A stretch of DNA of 64,000 nucleotides from Gonium pectorale (GCA_001584585.1 LSYV01000012.1:1144952-1208951), one strand, 5' to 3'. Positions 11,758-25,472 are shown, counted from the stretch's first letter. The notes: generated by a model from the letters alone, not told the origin. Made by a program: numbers and translations.

Positions 11758-12221
11758 CTCAGCCCAAGCCACATGGTGGCGGAAGCTTAGCGCCAGCCGC
11801 ATAACAATCGCCCCGGTGCACCAGTAACGGGGCACCACCATGTGGAGCCGGCAACGGAAACTGCAATCGACGTGGCCGTTTCGCGCCAGGCGCACTCCTT
11901 ACTACCGTCGGGACTGGCCCCATCGGGCTGGCGAGGCCGAGGGGCTCGGGTGTCCGCTGGCTTGTGGTGCACCCGTACGGGAGGTGCTGCCCGGCAAGTC
12001 GCGTGTTGTGGTCGCCAGCAATGCTACCTCCTGTCGGCGCGAGACGACAACGGGCGCCAAGCAGCTGGTTGGCATGGACAGGCAGCGGCACATTGCAGTG
12101 ACATGGAGCCCTTCAGCGTGATAGCAGGTACAACATGCCGAGGTGGCACCGAGGTTGGGAGGGAGGACGCGCTAGAGCAGGGCCAGCATGAATGTGCGGC
12201 GGGGGTCTCACTCTTTGGTAA

Positions 12222-15200
12222 CTAGCAAGTGTACAAATACGGCTTGTGGGCGCGCCGTTCCTCGGCAAGCTTGTCCTGGTGGCGATGACTTAACGTACGA
12301 CACCGCACAGTGGCAGGGCACCACGCGGCTGCAGCCGCCTCCGCCCCGCCAGCCCAAGGCACGACAATTACCGCTTTCCATGTTGTTTCTGTGAGGAGTC
12401 CCAGAGCCTTCTACCCCGCGCACCTGCTGAATCATCGATATCTCGTCATCATCGCTCATCACACTGCTGCCGCCCGCGCTGACCTGCGGGTGAAGCGCGC
12501 GAGTCGCCGACGCAGACCCCGCTGCCGCCGCTCCCGCAGCTGACGACGGGTCGAACTCCGCTGCAGGCGACGCCGCAGCCATGTACCCATACGGGTTCCC
12601 AGACAGCGGCCCACCGGGCGTTCGGAAACTGGACGAACTGACAAGGTCAGGGGGAGTCCGCGTCAGGGAGGCCCGGCGGGTGCTAGGGCTCGGGCCCCTG
12701 GAGCCCTGGCCCTGGGGCGTGCCACTAAGATAGAGTGCTCCCTGCGCGGGGCTGGCGAAGGCGGCAGCGGCGGCGGCGGAGAGACTCAGCTGCGGAGTAA
12801 CGCTGCCATTTCCGTTGCCGCCCGCAGCCAGTGCCGCCGCGGCGGCAACGGAGTATCCACTGCCGCTGCCGCTGCGACTGTGGCGGCCAGCGGCGGGCGG
12901 CCGCCACCCGCCGCCAGACTCGGGGACGGCGGGCGGGAGTGCGATGGGCGTGTTGACGACGGAGCCGACGCCGGCGGGATAGCCGGGGATGAAGGCATCA
13001 CGCGGCGTCGGGGCAATCGAGGACGGCGGCGTTGGCGGGCGGGCGCTAGGTGGGCCGTACAGATTGCCGTATAGTGGCGTGCTGCCACCAGGCTGATGGT
13101 GCGCGCTCGGGAGCTGGGCTGGAGTTCCGCCCGCAGAAGGCCCCGGTGTGCCGTGGGGCGTTGGACTGCCCATGCTGCCATGTGGGCCGTGTTGCACTGA
13201 GTGTAAGGCGGCAGGGCCGCCGGCTTCGTAGGATGGAGCCGCTGGCAACGGAGGAGACGAGGCGGCCCCTGCTGCCACGGGATCGCTGCCGCCAGGAAGC
13301 GCAGGCTCGGCGCCCTGCGTTTTAGGAACCAAGCGAGGAAACGCACAGCAGTTTGTGTACCGAGTCACTCACGTGATCTACCTCCGTTACACAATGACAC
13401 AGGAAGGCATCAGGAATGCAGTGCGCTGCCAGCCGTACTGGGCTGGCCGCAGACTGGTCGACTTCCGCACATGCCGACATGCGGTGGCGCACCTGCACCG
13501 CCGGCGCCGTGCCCCGCCCCAGCTGCGGACTGCCAGGCGCAGTCACCACCAGGGCTGCCGTGCTGATGGGCAGGCGGCCTTTGAGGGAGCTGGCGCTCTC
13601 GAGCGCCGCAGACGACATTGGGCCCATGGCCGATGCATATGGCGCCGGGCCCGACCCGGAGGGAGGCCGGGCCGACGAGCTCCCAGGCGTGAGCACCGCA
13701 GCGGCCTCCAGTTGCGCCCTGGAGCATCACACAACCCGCACAAACATCAGGTGGGCGAGGAAACCCGCTCAGTGTACAGAACGGCCACGCAATGATAGTA
13801 GGCTCGCGTTGGCGAGAAGTTGACTGTCGTGCTAGATCGCCGTGTCGCGCCCCTCAGTGGCGACGCTTGCCCGGGAACAAGTATGCAAGGGACAAGCCCC
13901 CAAACGGATACGAGGTCTTCTACTCACCGACAAGCTTCCGCGTTTCCCAGCTGCTGCGCAAGCGGCGTGAGCGACGTCCGGACCAGCTGCCGCAGCCGGG
14001 CCCTGCATGAAGTAGGCCAGGGATTATCCGACCGATCGACCGACGGGGTGCCTTATGGCAACACTAGGCATCTCACAAGCCCCCTCACCAATCGCCGTGG
14101 GCGTTCGACGCGTTCCAACTACCCTGGCACCGCCTGATAGACTCATAGGGTTCTGTCTGTGGCTCCACTGCGGCCTGACGTACGGCGAGGATGCACCGAT
14201 CAACATGCCATGCCACGCACCAGCCCCGTGCGAGCTGGCATGCAAGGGTGCCTCGAGGTCTCCCACCTGTTGTCCGCCGAGCGTACGACCAGCAAGAAAA
14301 TCATCCACACCACCTGCCGCCGCCGCTCCTGCGCCGCCTCAGCCGCAGAGCCGGCGGTTACCCCACTCACGGCGCCGGCGGCCGGAAGCCGCAGCAGCGG
14401 GCTGTTGGCCACCTTCTGGAACGCGGCTGCCGCGGAGCCCGCCAACTCGGCCCAGCGGCTTTGCGCGCCTTGGCCGACTGTCCCGGCGGTCCCAGAGAGC
14501 GTGCTGCTGAGGACCAGACCCGAGGCGTGGTCGGTTGCGACGTGGGCGAGCGGGGCAGGCTCCAGTGTTGGGAGGGACCCTCCAGAAGCTTTAGGCTGCG
14601 CGGGGATCAGGAGGCGCCCGAGTCTTTTAACGCTCAATCGAAGGAGCGACTGGGAAGCAGAAGGAAGGAGCGCCCATCGCTCCATCCCCTCTCTTACCTT
14701 GCCGAGAGCCGCCTTTCCAGCAGCCCCCGCCTTGGCTGCTTGCTGCTGCTGTTGATGCGCCTGTGGCGCCGCAGCCAAGGAGTCCGCGGCGTCCGCCACG
14801 GCGGCCAACAAAGACACGGCGTCGCGCACAGCGGTGGCCGCCAGGCCCTCTGCGGGCATCCGCGCAGTCACCGCCGTATGCCAGGGGCCAGTCCGCGGCT
14901 GGTGCCGTTGCTGCGTCTGTTCGACCGCCGCGGCCCCTGGTCCCGGGTGCCCAGCCCCCTCGGCGCCAGCGGATGGGTGGACCGCTGACGGGCCGTAGGG
15001 CACGTAGAGCGCGAGCACGAGTAGGTCCACCAGGTTCAGTTCGAAGGCCTCCCGAGACGGTGCGTCGAGCTGGGTGCCGCTGCGAAGCACCAGCCACTCG
15101 ATGGCCCCCGCGGCAGCTGCCGAAGTGGCCGCATCTGCGAGAACGCGGGGTGGCCACAGAGGTCAGCGCGCGGCGCGCGCACATAGAGCACACAGCGTCA

Positions 15201-18200
15201 GCAGCGGGCGTGTATTAGCAGCAGTATTGCGCTGCGAAAGCCAGGCACGATGTCGGGCAAGCGAGTGCAGGGGCCGATGACGAGGGCAGAGGGGGCGGCG
15301 CGTGACGCAGCGCCCGCGGCCACAATATGGCCAGAAGACTGGGTATGGGGCATGCATGCAGAGCCGGCAGGTCGGCAGGCTCTCATGGGCGGGGGCGATA
15401 CTGTGGGCATGTTGCGGTCCCGTAGACGGAAGCGTGCTCGCCGTGCACGCGCGCGCGCTGTGCAATCAGCGTCTGCGCACATCATACGCATCTGACCCGC
15501 ACTCACGGACGGATGCGCACCTGACGCTACAAGCAGCTTGAAAAGCGAGATGGGCAAGTCGGGGTGCTCCTGTGGCATTGGAAGGGCGCCCTTACGTTTG
15601 AGGCTTCGCAATAAGGGACCGAGCTGTAGCTCAAGTTTGGCAGTGGACCACAGTCACCGGCCCCAGAAGAAGTCAAGGAGTCGCATAAAGTGACTTTCCA
15701 TGTTTCCCGACATCTGCAGCGCAGCATGAGGTAGGCGCATGGCTTTCGGCCAGGCCACGCAGCCCCTTAGACATACACTCATGCAGTCTCTTTTACCTCA
15801 AGCCGCTCCAAGTTCGCACTGCAGTCGCGCGCCAGGGCCGACACGGCGCCGCACGCAGCCGCAACCGCTGGCGACACCGCAGCGCGGGCCGCCAGGGCCG
15901 CGCTCCGAAGCCGCGTCGCTGCATCCGGACCGTGCCCCGAGCGCGAGCGGTTGCTGTCTGAGTGGGCCAGCTGCCGCGGCGGCGGGGGCGCCGGCAGCGG
16001 TACGGTGAGAGCCTCCGATGCGGTGGTGAGGAACTCACCCAGGAGGCCCACTCCCCCTAGCTCCCTCACGTAGTTTTGATTCCCCGCGTTCAGCTCCGCA
16101 CAGGCGCACAGAAGCCCGAATAGCGCCTTCAGTAGGCGCGAAAGCGACGCCGTCGTCGCCTCGGCGGCAGCCGTCGCTGCCACCGCCATGGCGGCGGCGG
16201 CATCACTCGCCGCTGCCGCGGCCCAAAAGTGACCCCCGGGGGCCACACCGGGAAGCACCGTCGCAGCGACTGGCTCCGGCACCAGCGCGCCTGGCGTGAC
16301 GGCGGCGCCCACCGCGCTTCCCCCATGTGGGAGTGGGCGCTCGCCGTTACTGGAGACCTTTGCCCCGCCACTATTGTAGAAACTCTCCGCGCCTTGCAGC
16401 GCACCCTCGCCGGCCGCTGCGTCTGCCCCGCGGACCAGCGCGAAAGGAAGCGCCGCGCAGGCGTCGCGCGCCAGCTCCACCGCCACCTCCAGGCCGCCCT
16501 CCACCGCGATCGCCTCCTGGTTGGCGTGGTTTCCAGCTGCCATCTCCGAAAGTGCCCCCACGGCCGCCGCCGTGGCGGCGCTGCGCGCAAGGCCGCAGCG
16601 CCGCGCCGCGTCAACCAACGTCCCATGCAGCCCCGAGCCGCGGGCTGTGTTTTTGGCAAAAGTGTTGGAGCGGAGCACTGCTGAGAGGAGCTGAAGGGCC
16701 TGCGGCGCGGCGGTGGATCCGTCCCTGAGGACCTCGGCGGCGGCGGCCAGAGCGCCCTGGGAGACCAGCTCATTCTGCAGGTCGACGTCGCCGTCAGCCA
16801 GCGACGCCATCAGGCCCGCTGCCAGCTCCCGGGCCCGGCTGCAGTGCGCGTCGACGTTGGTGTAGGAGGCACCAGCGCAGATGGCGATGTGCGGCTTGCG
16901 CAGGACACCCACCAGCACGGGCAGCGCCCCCGCCGACACAATCGCCGCCCTGACGGCAGCGGCGGCGATGTTACCGCTGCCGCTGCCTTGCACCAGTGCG
17001 GCCAGCAGCTCTGTCATCGCGAGGGACAGCTCAGCCGCCGAGATCACCTCCGCCAAGCGCGCCGCCGCCGGGCCGCCGCCGGGAGCGGCGGCGGTACCGC
17101 CGTGACTGGGACCCATGAGCTCAGCGGGCACGCCCGGTGTGGCGGGGACATGAACGCTGCAGTGCCGCTCCAGCCATGCGACCGCCGGCTTCACAACATC
17201 AAGCGCTAGGGCACCCCGCTGCCCCGCCGGGTGCTCGTTCACCATGGCCGCCAGCGTCCGTACAGCTGCCGTACGTACTGCGGTCTCCAGGCGCTCGTCC
17301 TTGACGTACTGGCAGACTGGGTGCATCAGGCCGAGCGCCAACAGTGCCTCCTGAGGTGTTGGCCATTGCGGGCGATCCGGCAACTCTGTCTGGAGTCATT
17401 GTTCAGCGTCTTTGTAACTACATGCCCCCAAACCTTGTTTTGAAGTGAGAATGAAACACCGCCCCATCCGAACGCGAAACGGACGACTGGGGGGGCCTAA
17501 TTGGACAAATCTAATGTGCAACTGCCCGACTTTAACCCTGTCATGCGAAGCATTGGCCTAGACGAAGAGCGGCGGAATTGGTCGCTGCAAAAGCTGCCCA
17601 AGGGTCCTTACCGCACATGGGATAATTGCGGGATAACCGAGCCCAGCGCCGCAGGGGATAGCAAGAGGGTCACGTACCTGCGTTCCGGGGCTGTCGTGTG
17701 CAGCTGTCGCCAGCGCATCGAGCAGAGCCGCGGCCAGGAAGCCGTCGTCGTCCAACACCACCTCGCCCACACTGCAGACGGCAGGGCAGCGAGTCAGGGG
17801 TGAGGCGCCGCGCAACGGGGCTGTGCATGTGCGCATGCTGAGCGATTGGGGATGTTAACACGGCGAGTCGAGGGCGTGCTGCCAGGGGTACAGCGGCATC
17901 CTCCGTTGGCGGCGGCCAGGCCAGCCTTGCGGAACGGGAGGGGAGCAGCAAGAAGGCGGACGCAGGCAGGGCGGTTACGCGAGGACTGACAAAGCAGCAA
18001 GTGAGGAAAAAGGAGGGAGTTGATTAACAGCGACCCGTTTCCCGGTTTCCATGGACACCCACCTGGCCTTCCGCCGCTCCGCCAGGCCGGCCATAAGGGA
18101 CACAAGCAGCGGCAGCAGCCCGTGCTCGCGAGCGGCTAGCTTGTTGGCGGCGTTACCTGCGTGGAAAGTTGGTTTGGCATGAGGTAAGGGATGAGAAGCG

Positions 18201-21200
18201 CGCTAGTCCGCAACTCGGTAACAGCGCCGTTCTCGGACGCACCCTAAACACCCTCAGCTGCCCATACAACATACTGCCTGACCCGTTCAAAGGAGACATT
18301 TAAACACACGGCATGATGAAGAAGGCTCGGCTGCGACGGACATATAGAGCACGAACGCGAGACAATGAAAACGGGGTGTCGCAGCCCGCCGCCCACCTGC
18401 CAGCGCCAGGCCCAGGGTCCTGCAGGTGGCTACTCGCAGCTGGTAGATGTCCATGACGCCGGGCCGCAGCAGGCTCTCCAGCAGCGCAGCCAGCACGCCC
18501 AGCCCGCCCGCGGCGCGCAGCTCGTCCTGCAAGAAGTGATGTGGTGTTGTGGGGTGGGCAGTGCACCACGTAGAGCGCATAAGAATGGCGCGCGAGGTCG
18601 CAGAGCCGCGGGCGCTGGTATTCGAGGAGGGCTCCCGCAGCGCGTGCCCAGGGAGGGGCGTTCACCGGGGCATAACAGGACGTGCGCCGGTCCGATACAG
18701 GACGCAGTCACCTTGCCAGACCTGCATCCCTTTCGCTGCGCTCCCCCGCACATGCTCCCTGCTGTCGTCAGAGAACTCCACTTCCCGCAAACATCCTCTG
18801 GCCTGGCTCCCCTCTGCTAACTGCCCTGCCCACCAGTCCCATCCGGTTCTCCTTTCGCTGCCTGATAATCCTCTCTCGGTATTACCTCCTGGATAGCCAG
18901 AAGGCATGAGCCAAAGCCCCACCCAGCAGCAGATCGCACCTGCGCAGCACCGTGGTGCAGCAGCACTCGGTCCGTCAGCGACAGCAGCGACGCCGCCAGC
19001 TTGGAGTGGTGCACGCCCGCGGCCTCGTGGTGCAGGAGCTGCAGCACGCCGTACAGGCCGCCCGCAGAAGCGAAGCGCCGGCACACCGCCACCTCGGCCG
19101 CCGTGGCGGCCTCAGCCGCCTCGCTCGCATTGCCATCGCCACCGACCTCGCCGTCCTCCGAGCCTTCCCCCGCGTCGCCTGAACCACCGTACCGGCCGCG
19201 TTCTCGGCTCCCGGACCCTACGGCCGCGGGTACCATCGGCACCGCCGCCGACAACGTCGGCGACCCAGGCGCCGTTAGCAACCTAAGCAGCGCCTTGATC
19301 GCCGCGGACGGTGTGCAGTAGTCACAGTACGATGCTGAGTCATGCGATCCATAGAAGCAGCTGCTGCTGGTGGTGAAGTCCAGGGGCAACCGGCCCACAA
19401 GGTACAGCCGCTGCGGCCGGGCCAGGGGCGGTTCGGGCCCCGGCCGCACGTGCACCGACGCCAGGCCGGAGCCCGCGCTCCCAGAGCCATTGAGGGAGGA
19501 TCTTGCCGCCCGGCGGCCCCGCCCGACGCCTAGGCCGTGGGTGTCGGCGCCCGCCAGGTTGTTGGCTTGCAGGTGGATCTGCTTCCGGATCGTGAGCCCG
19601 TGAAGGGCCTCAGCGCTCTCCTGCAGCGAGGTGAGACGAAGCGGCGGTACGGCGAAACGTTCGAACCGGTGGCGGTGTTGACGGCATGTCCCCTGCCTTT
19701 GGGCGTTCGCAGATGGAGTACTCTCGCCTCCCCCAGACCTGCCGCCCGAGGGACTCGTCCTGATCTCATGCAGCAGCCCAGCCCACTGTGACCCGAAATG
19801 CCCGTCAGGTGAAGCCCTACAAGTGCCTGCCTCCCGCCCTCCTCGCGCGCACCTGCAGGAGGTACGCGAGCTCCTCGACCGCCCCTGCCTGCATGAGGGC
19901 TGTGCCCGTGCTACCCGTGCTGAGGAACACCGCTGCCTCGGCAGCTTGCCACGCGAGGCCCATGTCGCCGTGAGCCATCAGCTGCGGCGTGAACACGGGA
20001 GCAACGGGAGTGCGGGAATAAGGTGACCAGCCAAGTACGGCACACTCAGCACTTCGGCGCTGCCAGGACGGATACAAAGGCGAGCTTAATAAAAAGGATT
20101 CCGGGACCAGGACCGGTCTATTCTTGTATGGCAGGCAACGAATTTCTCCACGGCCCAAGGTCAACTAGAGCACTGAAACCCAAAGGGGCTGTCTTGGTAG
20201 ATCGGCCGCACCTGCACTAGCAACGGCACGAGCCCCAGCTCCCAAGCCTTCAGCTGGTTTGCCTCGCAGTCGCACATGATCGTCTTGAGCGTTGCCAGCG
20301 CCTCGCGGAGCGGGCACAGCCGCCGCCGGAGCACGGCCCCCGCGCCGGCCGTTGCGCCCCCGCCCCCGGCAGCCGTGCCATCTCCAGTCTCCAAAAGGAG
20401 CGGCAGCAGCAGGCCGCAGCAGGCCACTCGGGCGCCCTCGATGACCCGGGTGGCCCACGGGTCGGCCACGGGCGTGGCGCTAGCGGCTGCCGGGCCAGTG
20501 TCGCGCCCGCGCCCCTCGGCACCCACGCCATCATCCTCTGCCTGCTCCTCCTCATTGTCGGAGCCTGCCTCCGAAGCGATTGGGGATGGCGTGGCGCTCC
20601 CTGCGGCGCCGCTGGGGCCCGCCGTTGGTGTCGAGGTACTAGGCAACGCGCCGCTGGGGCTCGCTGAGGCACTGATGGCCCGCTGCGCCGCCGCGCCTGG
20701 GCCCCGGCGCTGCCTCGGCATGTGCACCAAGCCCGGGACAATGCCCGAGATCAGCAGTACGGCCAGCAGCCTCTGCCACGGCGTCCAAGACCCAAGCGAC
20801 GCCGCCGCGGCATTGCTGCTGCCGCTGGCGTGCGGGCTGCTGCCCTCACCAGCGCGCGGCACAGGGGTGCTCTCCACGTGCACCTCACATTCCTGATGCG
20901 CCGGAGGGCGCACGGGGCCGAACTGCAGCGACCCATGGGTCACGAAGCGCTGGAATGCCCCCGCCCGCGCCTGCTGGCCCTGCGCGCCGTCCGCAGCAGT
21001 GCCGCCCTGGGCAGCGGCCGCAGCTGCCAGGCCCTCGCGTCCACCGAAGCCGTGCGTGAAGGTGCTGCTGCTGTTGTTGGCGTGCTGAGCAAAGGCCTCT
21101 GCGGCCGCCGTGTACGGCGCCGAGTGGCGCCTGACGAGGTCAATTAGCACTGGCAGAGCGCCCACCGTCCGGAGCACGTCTTTGCCCAGGTCGCTGGAGG

Positions 21201-23761
21201 CGACTTGCACGTGGAGGACCCTGCAGCCACGGCAAATCGAGAGATGGCAAGCTTGGGGGGGGACCAGCTCCGCATTCGTTTTGTTGCAGCCGGCCAGGTA
21301 TCAGTGCCTGGGGTCTAGCAGGCCAGCCAGCCAGCCACCCATGCCAAGCATAATGACGCATACGGTCTACGGTGTAGATGGTTGCGGCAAGCCAGCCTTC
21401 AGGCCAGCCGTATCAACGAGCCACGCCAAACACAGGAAGTCTTTTAACGTTAGGGAGGTGCTCACTGGACTTTTACGACCTAATACTCGGCTGGCCGGAA
21501 CTCCTACAAGTGGCATTCCTTGACGGTTCTGCTGAGTTAACACCTTCCCGCCGTGTCCTGAGGGTGTTCTATTCATTTGGGTCCGGACCTGATAGACAGC
21601 GCCGCTAGGTGAGCGTGTTGGGCGTGCTCCGGCATGCTGTACAGGGATAGCAGCGGCACCAGCTGCGAGATGGCCGCGGACTGGAACTCCGCGTCGCTTG
21701 AGCCCGCACCCGCCAGAGGCGAGGCGCCCTCCTCCGTTAAGTAGGCCAGCACCCACAAGAGCTCCTGCAGTCGCACACAGCGGTACGCCTCTGTCGCCAG
21801 CGCTGGGTCCGTAACTAGCGGGGCTGCGGGCTAGCAGGCTGCTTGCGAGTCCGCCGCCAAAACAGCATCCAGCACGCAGGCGGCGGCGCCGCATGGGCGG
21901 CTCACCTGTACGGCAATGAGGTCGCACAGCACATCCAGGCGGCGTAGCACGCGCAGAAGCGCGGGCAGCGCCCCCGCCGCAAGCAGCTTGTCGCGGTGGG
22001 CTGCACGGGGAGAGGCGCCGGGACGGACGGAATAGAGGTCAGCGCGGGGAGGGAGCACATCTCACGCGGACGACATCGCCGTCAGCACTCCTCCACACTC
22101 AGCCCCGGATGGAAACAGGCAACGGAGACTAAAGTGCTGAAACTCGCAACCCTTCGCCAATCCGTGAGGGGCATGTTCATGGCGGGAGGCATCCCACGTC
22201 CATCGAGTCTGTCGCTTGTTGGTTTCGGACTGCGTACCATCTCAGGCGCCCGCAGCTACAGCTTCAACGAACGCAACGTCCCCCCCTCCACGCACTGAGC
22301 CTTAGCCATGTCACACCACTGCACTCCCCCCAGCGGCGTAGGCCACCTCGGATCGCACCTGTCCTCTGCGCCACCAGGCAGTGCAAGACGGCTGCCACCG
22401 CCTGCCGCGCCGTGCCGCAAGTCCGATCGCTCTCCAGCATGTTCAAGAGCATGCCCAGCGCCTGCAGGTGTGCGTTGGAAATGCAGACCGGTGCATTCAG
22501 ACAGTGACAGGAACGATACGGCGAGCAAACAATAAGCCAGTACCCTGACCGGCTGCCGGGCGCCTGTAAGTGTGCGGCTGTGGCCGAGACAGGGACCAGG
22601 AGTGCGTAGGGAAGCCACCAAAAGTCCGCATGCGAACCGCATGCACAGCAACAGCGGCCCTGGGAGGCCGGGCACGGGGATGTGGGAACATTGGACGGGC
22701 TGGTATCCAGCAGCATTCGTCCGAGCACGCAAAGCCAGTTGTGGACGGAGGGACGCGCCGTGGTCGACGCGCCGACCCACCTGCGGCTGCGCCGCCTCCG
22801 TGGCCCCCTCCGTTCGCACCAGCGCCACCAGCAGGCCGGTCCCCGCGGTCGACAGCAGCTCCCAGGCGGGGTGGTGACGCGGCGCCTGGAACAGCACGTC
22901 TGACGGCACACACGGGCAGCGCACATCGGGCCAGGCCGTCCAATTGACCAATCGAAGCGCAAGGGACAGAAAGGGAGGCGCCATACAGTACAGTACAGGC
23001 CATCCCAGGGTAGGACTGCCACGAGCGCCCCAGCCACATGCAGCCAAGACCAAGAAGACCCCAGCATGCAACAAGACGACCAGCTCGTACGGGCTGAATG
23101 TACGATTGCACCCTCAAGACCATCAGCTTATTCCCAAAAACCGAAGGCGAAACTTCGGATGGCGGTATACGGCCTTGACCGTCTGCGCTTTCCCCTTCAA
23201 CCACCACCCATACACCTCTCGCTTTTGCAGTCTCCACCCACTACCCATACACCCCTCGCGTATGCAGCCTTAGCGGTTATAGCATGGATAGTGTGGGTCA
23301 CTCTCATGAAAACGCTCCACCTCTGTCTGAACAAGGCCCAGTCCCCCGCCAAGTGCGCCGTAGCTCACCCAAGACGATGCCGGTGGTCCCCCCTTCAGCC
23401 CATTTGTGTGCAAGCCCGGGGGCCCGGTCTAGTGTCAGACATGCCAGCTGCAATAGTCGTGCAAGAGTCTGCCATGCCCCGCGGGCCAGCTGGCGTATGA
23501 GGAGGGTGACGATACCCGGCGTGCACTACGGGGTAGGGGAGGGAAGGGGAGCCAAGAGTGAATGGCCACCGTCGGCCCTGATAGTCAGCTATGGCCCTCC
23601 ACGTGAGGGTTTCGAGCTGCCGGGGCGCACTCCACAGCGATCTCCGGCCGGCCGAGCTCCTTCCAACGTCGCCCCACCTCTTCATGTACCGAGTCATTAT
23701 CTGTGGTCTCGTCATCGTGTTGTCTAGGGGGCAGCCAGTCAAGCCTTGGTCTTGAAGTCAT
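12222..23761 (-). CDS. Giant armadillo/HEAT-type repeat protein
   Basis: Twenty exons: 23761-23603, 23525-23369, 23182-23112, 22885-22781, 22461-22359, 22000-21906, 21764-21589, 21220-20212, 19981-19853, 19620-18940, 18526-18397, 18156-18063, 17771-17678, 17383-15797, 15569-15521, 15134-14309, 14002-13928, 13718-13493, 13314-12424, 12275-12222. All junctions are phase-consistent, giving about 2,236 residues from the ATG at 23761 to TAG. Exons 5-14 carry helical armadillo-like segments such as LLAAGALPALLRVLRRLD, AGAVEELAYLLQ and ANKLAAREHGLLPLLVSLM. The last ~400 residues are Pro/Ser/Gly/Ala-rich, then SDDDEISMIQQ and a basic tail ending LYTC. Such solenoids act as protein-binding scaffolds; no partner can be named. 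Least certain are the first three exons, the E14 acceptor and the E16/E17 junction. It shares a ~270-bp divergent promoter with the SR gene. Confidence 0.82.
23205..23267. repeat. ~37-bp imperfect tandem repeat
   Basis: Two copies of ACCCATACACC(T/C)CTCGC..TGCAG lie at 23205-23230 and 23242-23267, in the intron between exons 2 and 3 of the armadillo-type gene. Confidence 0.7.
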
Positions 23762-24031
23762 TCCTACTCCCTATCGAAACAACTTGGCAAACGAAATCAT
23801 GCTGCTGATCTAAGAGACGCAGAAACATGAAACGGCGACGGCCGATGGCTGTGTCCTTGGACCTGACGACCGACGACCGAGTAGTAACGAGAAACGGCTA
23901 CGACGTACACTGACTTGAGCCTGACCTCTGGACAACCGCACTGGACGGTATACTGCTTGACCTAGGGTTTAATTGATTGACAAGGTTTTAGCTTCACCCA
24001 CGCCAAGTGAGACCCGGCGACGCTTACGAGA
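23762..24031. promoter_or_regulatory. Divergent promoter region between the armadillo-type and SR genes
   Basis: 270 bp separate the two start codons, which point away from each other, so this interval must hold both 5' UTRs and promoters. I see no clear TATA box or repeated operator-like motif. It is noticeably less GC-rich than the exons on either side. Confidence 0.55.
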
Positions 24032-25472
24032 ATGCCCAAGACATCACGATACGCCCTGATCGTAGACAACATCAGCAGCTCCACGCCCGTGCGGGAGATC
24101 GAGTAAGGTTGCGCTGAGCATGGCAGCCTGCCGCAGTGCGCGCGCGTTGTCGCTAGCGCCCACGCTCAGCCTCATGTCATTGCTGAGACGCGCCTGTCAC
24201 TACTGCAGGCGCGAATTTGCCTACTATGGCAGGATCAGGGACTGTGTGAAAGACGGCAAGCATCGACTTGCGCTTGTTGAGTTTGAGAAGTAAGTAAAAA
24301 CAGTCGCAGAAATGAGTCGTGGTCGAAAAGTCCGACGCGCAGTTGGGTCGTGTGGTGAAGGCGCGGCCAGTCGCGAATCTTCTGCGGGTTGGCTCTCTTC
24401 GTTGCTGGCTTCATCGCCTTGCTCGGGCGCTTGTAAATGCCCCGTCTTGCGAGCTTGCCTGCTGCATCGGACGGCAAGGGTGTTTTGGTGGTCCTGCGTT
24501 CCTCCCTCCGACGGCCCTCCATCTCGCTCTCTCGCCGGCAACCTGCCTGTGCGCAGCTGCCGCAATGAAGCTCATGCTGTGCCACCATGACCAAGCTCAA
24601 AGCTCCTCAAGCTTTTCTGAGCTATAGGTCGGCCAGGTTGCTTCGTGACCGTTTTGTGGGGCAGTTTCCCGGCTGAGGGGTAGGGGCAACCCTGGGTTTG
24701 AGGCACAGGTCATGTTCCTGTGCTGGTTGGGAGGGGTTCACAGCCAACGCATTGCTACGATGTCCTTAAGCGATTCATCCCATCGAAACGCGCAGGTCAT
24801 ATGATGCACAAGCGGCTTGGCGCAAGATGGGTGAGTGCCCGCTGCTGCTACTCGTCCTTGTGGCCACCCCCTGCCTGCTCTACGGCTCGTTACTTCAGTT
24901 AGCTGTTCCCGCCTTGGCAGCGCGGCACCTACGAGCTTATCCGGTTTCGACTCTGCACCCGGCTTGCCATCCGTTCTTGCAGATGGGGTCCGCATGGACG
25001 GCCGTACCTGGAAGGTGGACTGGGCGACGAGGGAGGACTTCCGCTTCTTTGGATGGAAATGGTTCGAGTACTCGCCGTCCCCTGTCAGGTACGTGCAGCG
25101 AGCCTATCGGAACCTTTCAGCGACAGAAGCAATTCCTGAGACAGTGTCTACACACGGAACCTTTGCATCTTGACTTGTGACTTGCCTAATCGTTGGCTCA
25201 CGATGCCTCTGCTTGTCGATTGGTCGCACAGGTCCCGCTCCCTGTCGCGAGGTCGCTCGCGGTCGCCCTCTCGTGGCCGCACACCGCCGCGCGGCCGCTC
25301 CCCCTCGCACTCGCCTCGCCGGTCGCGCTCGCGGTCGCCCAACACACCTCGCGGCAAGGACGACCGGCCGCGTGACGCCTCCAAGTCCACCTCCCCGCCG
25401 CCGCGTCGGGAGGATGGCAAGCAAGCCGCAACTCAGGACCGTGGCAGGTCGCCGTCCCCGCGCCGGGACTGA
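24032..25472 (+). CDS. SR-type pre-mRNA splicing factor (RRM plus RS domain)
   Basis: Five exons: 24032-24102, 24209-24289, 24796-24830, 24983-25088, 25232-25472; all phases close and give 177 residues. The N-terminal RRM has RNP2-like YALIVDNIS (residues 7-15) and RNP1-like HRLALVEFE (about 42-50), then KVDWATREDFRFFGWKW. From about residue 98 the tail is rich in RS and SP (RSRSLSRGRSRSPSRGR) and ends GRSPSPRRD. Proteins of this design bind exonic enhancers and recruit U1/U2AF in the nucleus; SR-kinase phosphorylation of the RS tail is expected. Only one RRM is present and it is compact, with no second RRM or zinc knuckle, so the exact SR subfamily is not assigned. Splice sites are strong (GTAAGG, GTAAGT, GTGAGT, GTACGT). 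Confidence 0.92.

Larger units (their letters stand above)
8760..12221. other. Intergenic region with repeat fragments
   Basis: No gene supported. Its right part should hold the 3' UTR of the armadillo-type gene that stops at 12222. It contains a 50-bp sequence present twice exactly 130 bp apart (10991 and 11121) and one copy of dispersed repeat R2 (11660-11757). The longest frame, on minus near 9116-9598, has no recognisable domain and no splice context. Confidence 0.5.

Noticed and set aside
13322..13493. Extension of armadillo-gene exon 18 to the stop near 13322
   Set aside because: A good donor (CAG|GTGCGCC) lies at 13493, and the following exon at 13314 is in phase, so the extension is intron read-through.
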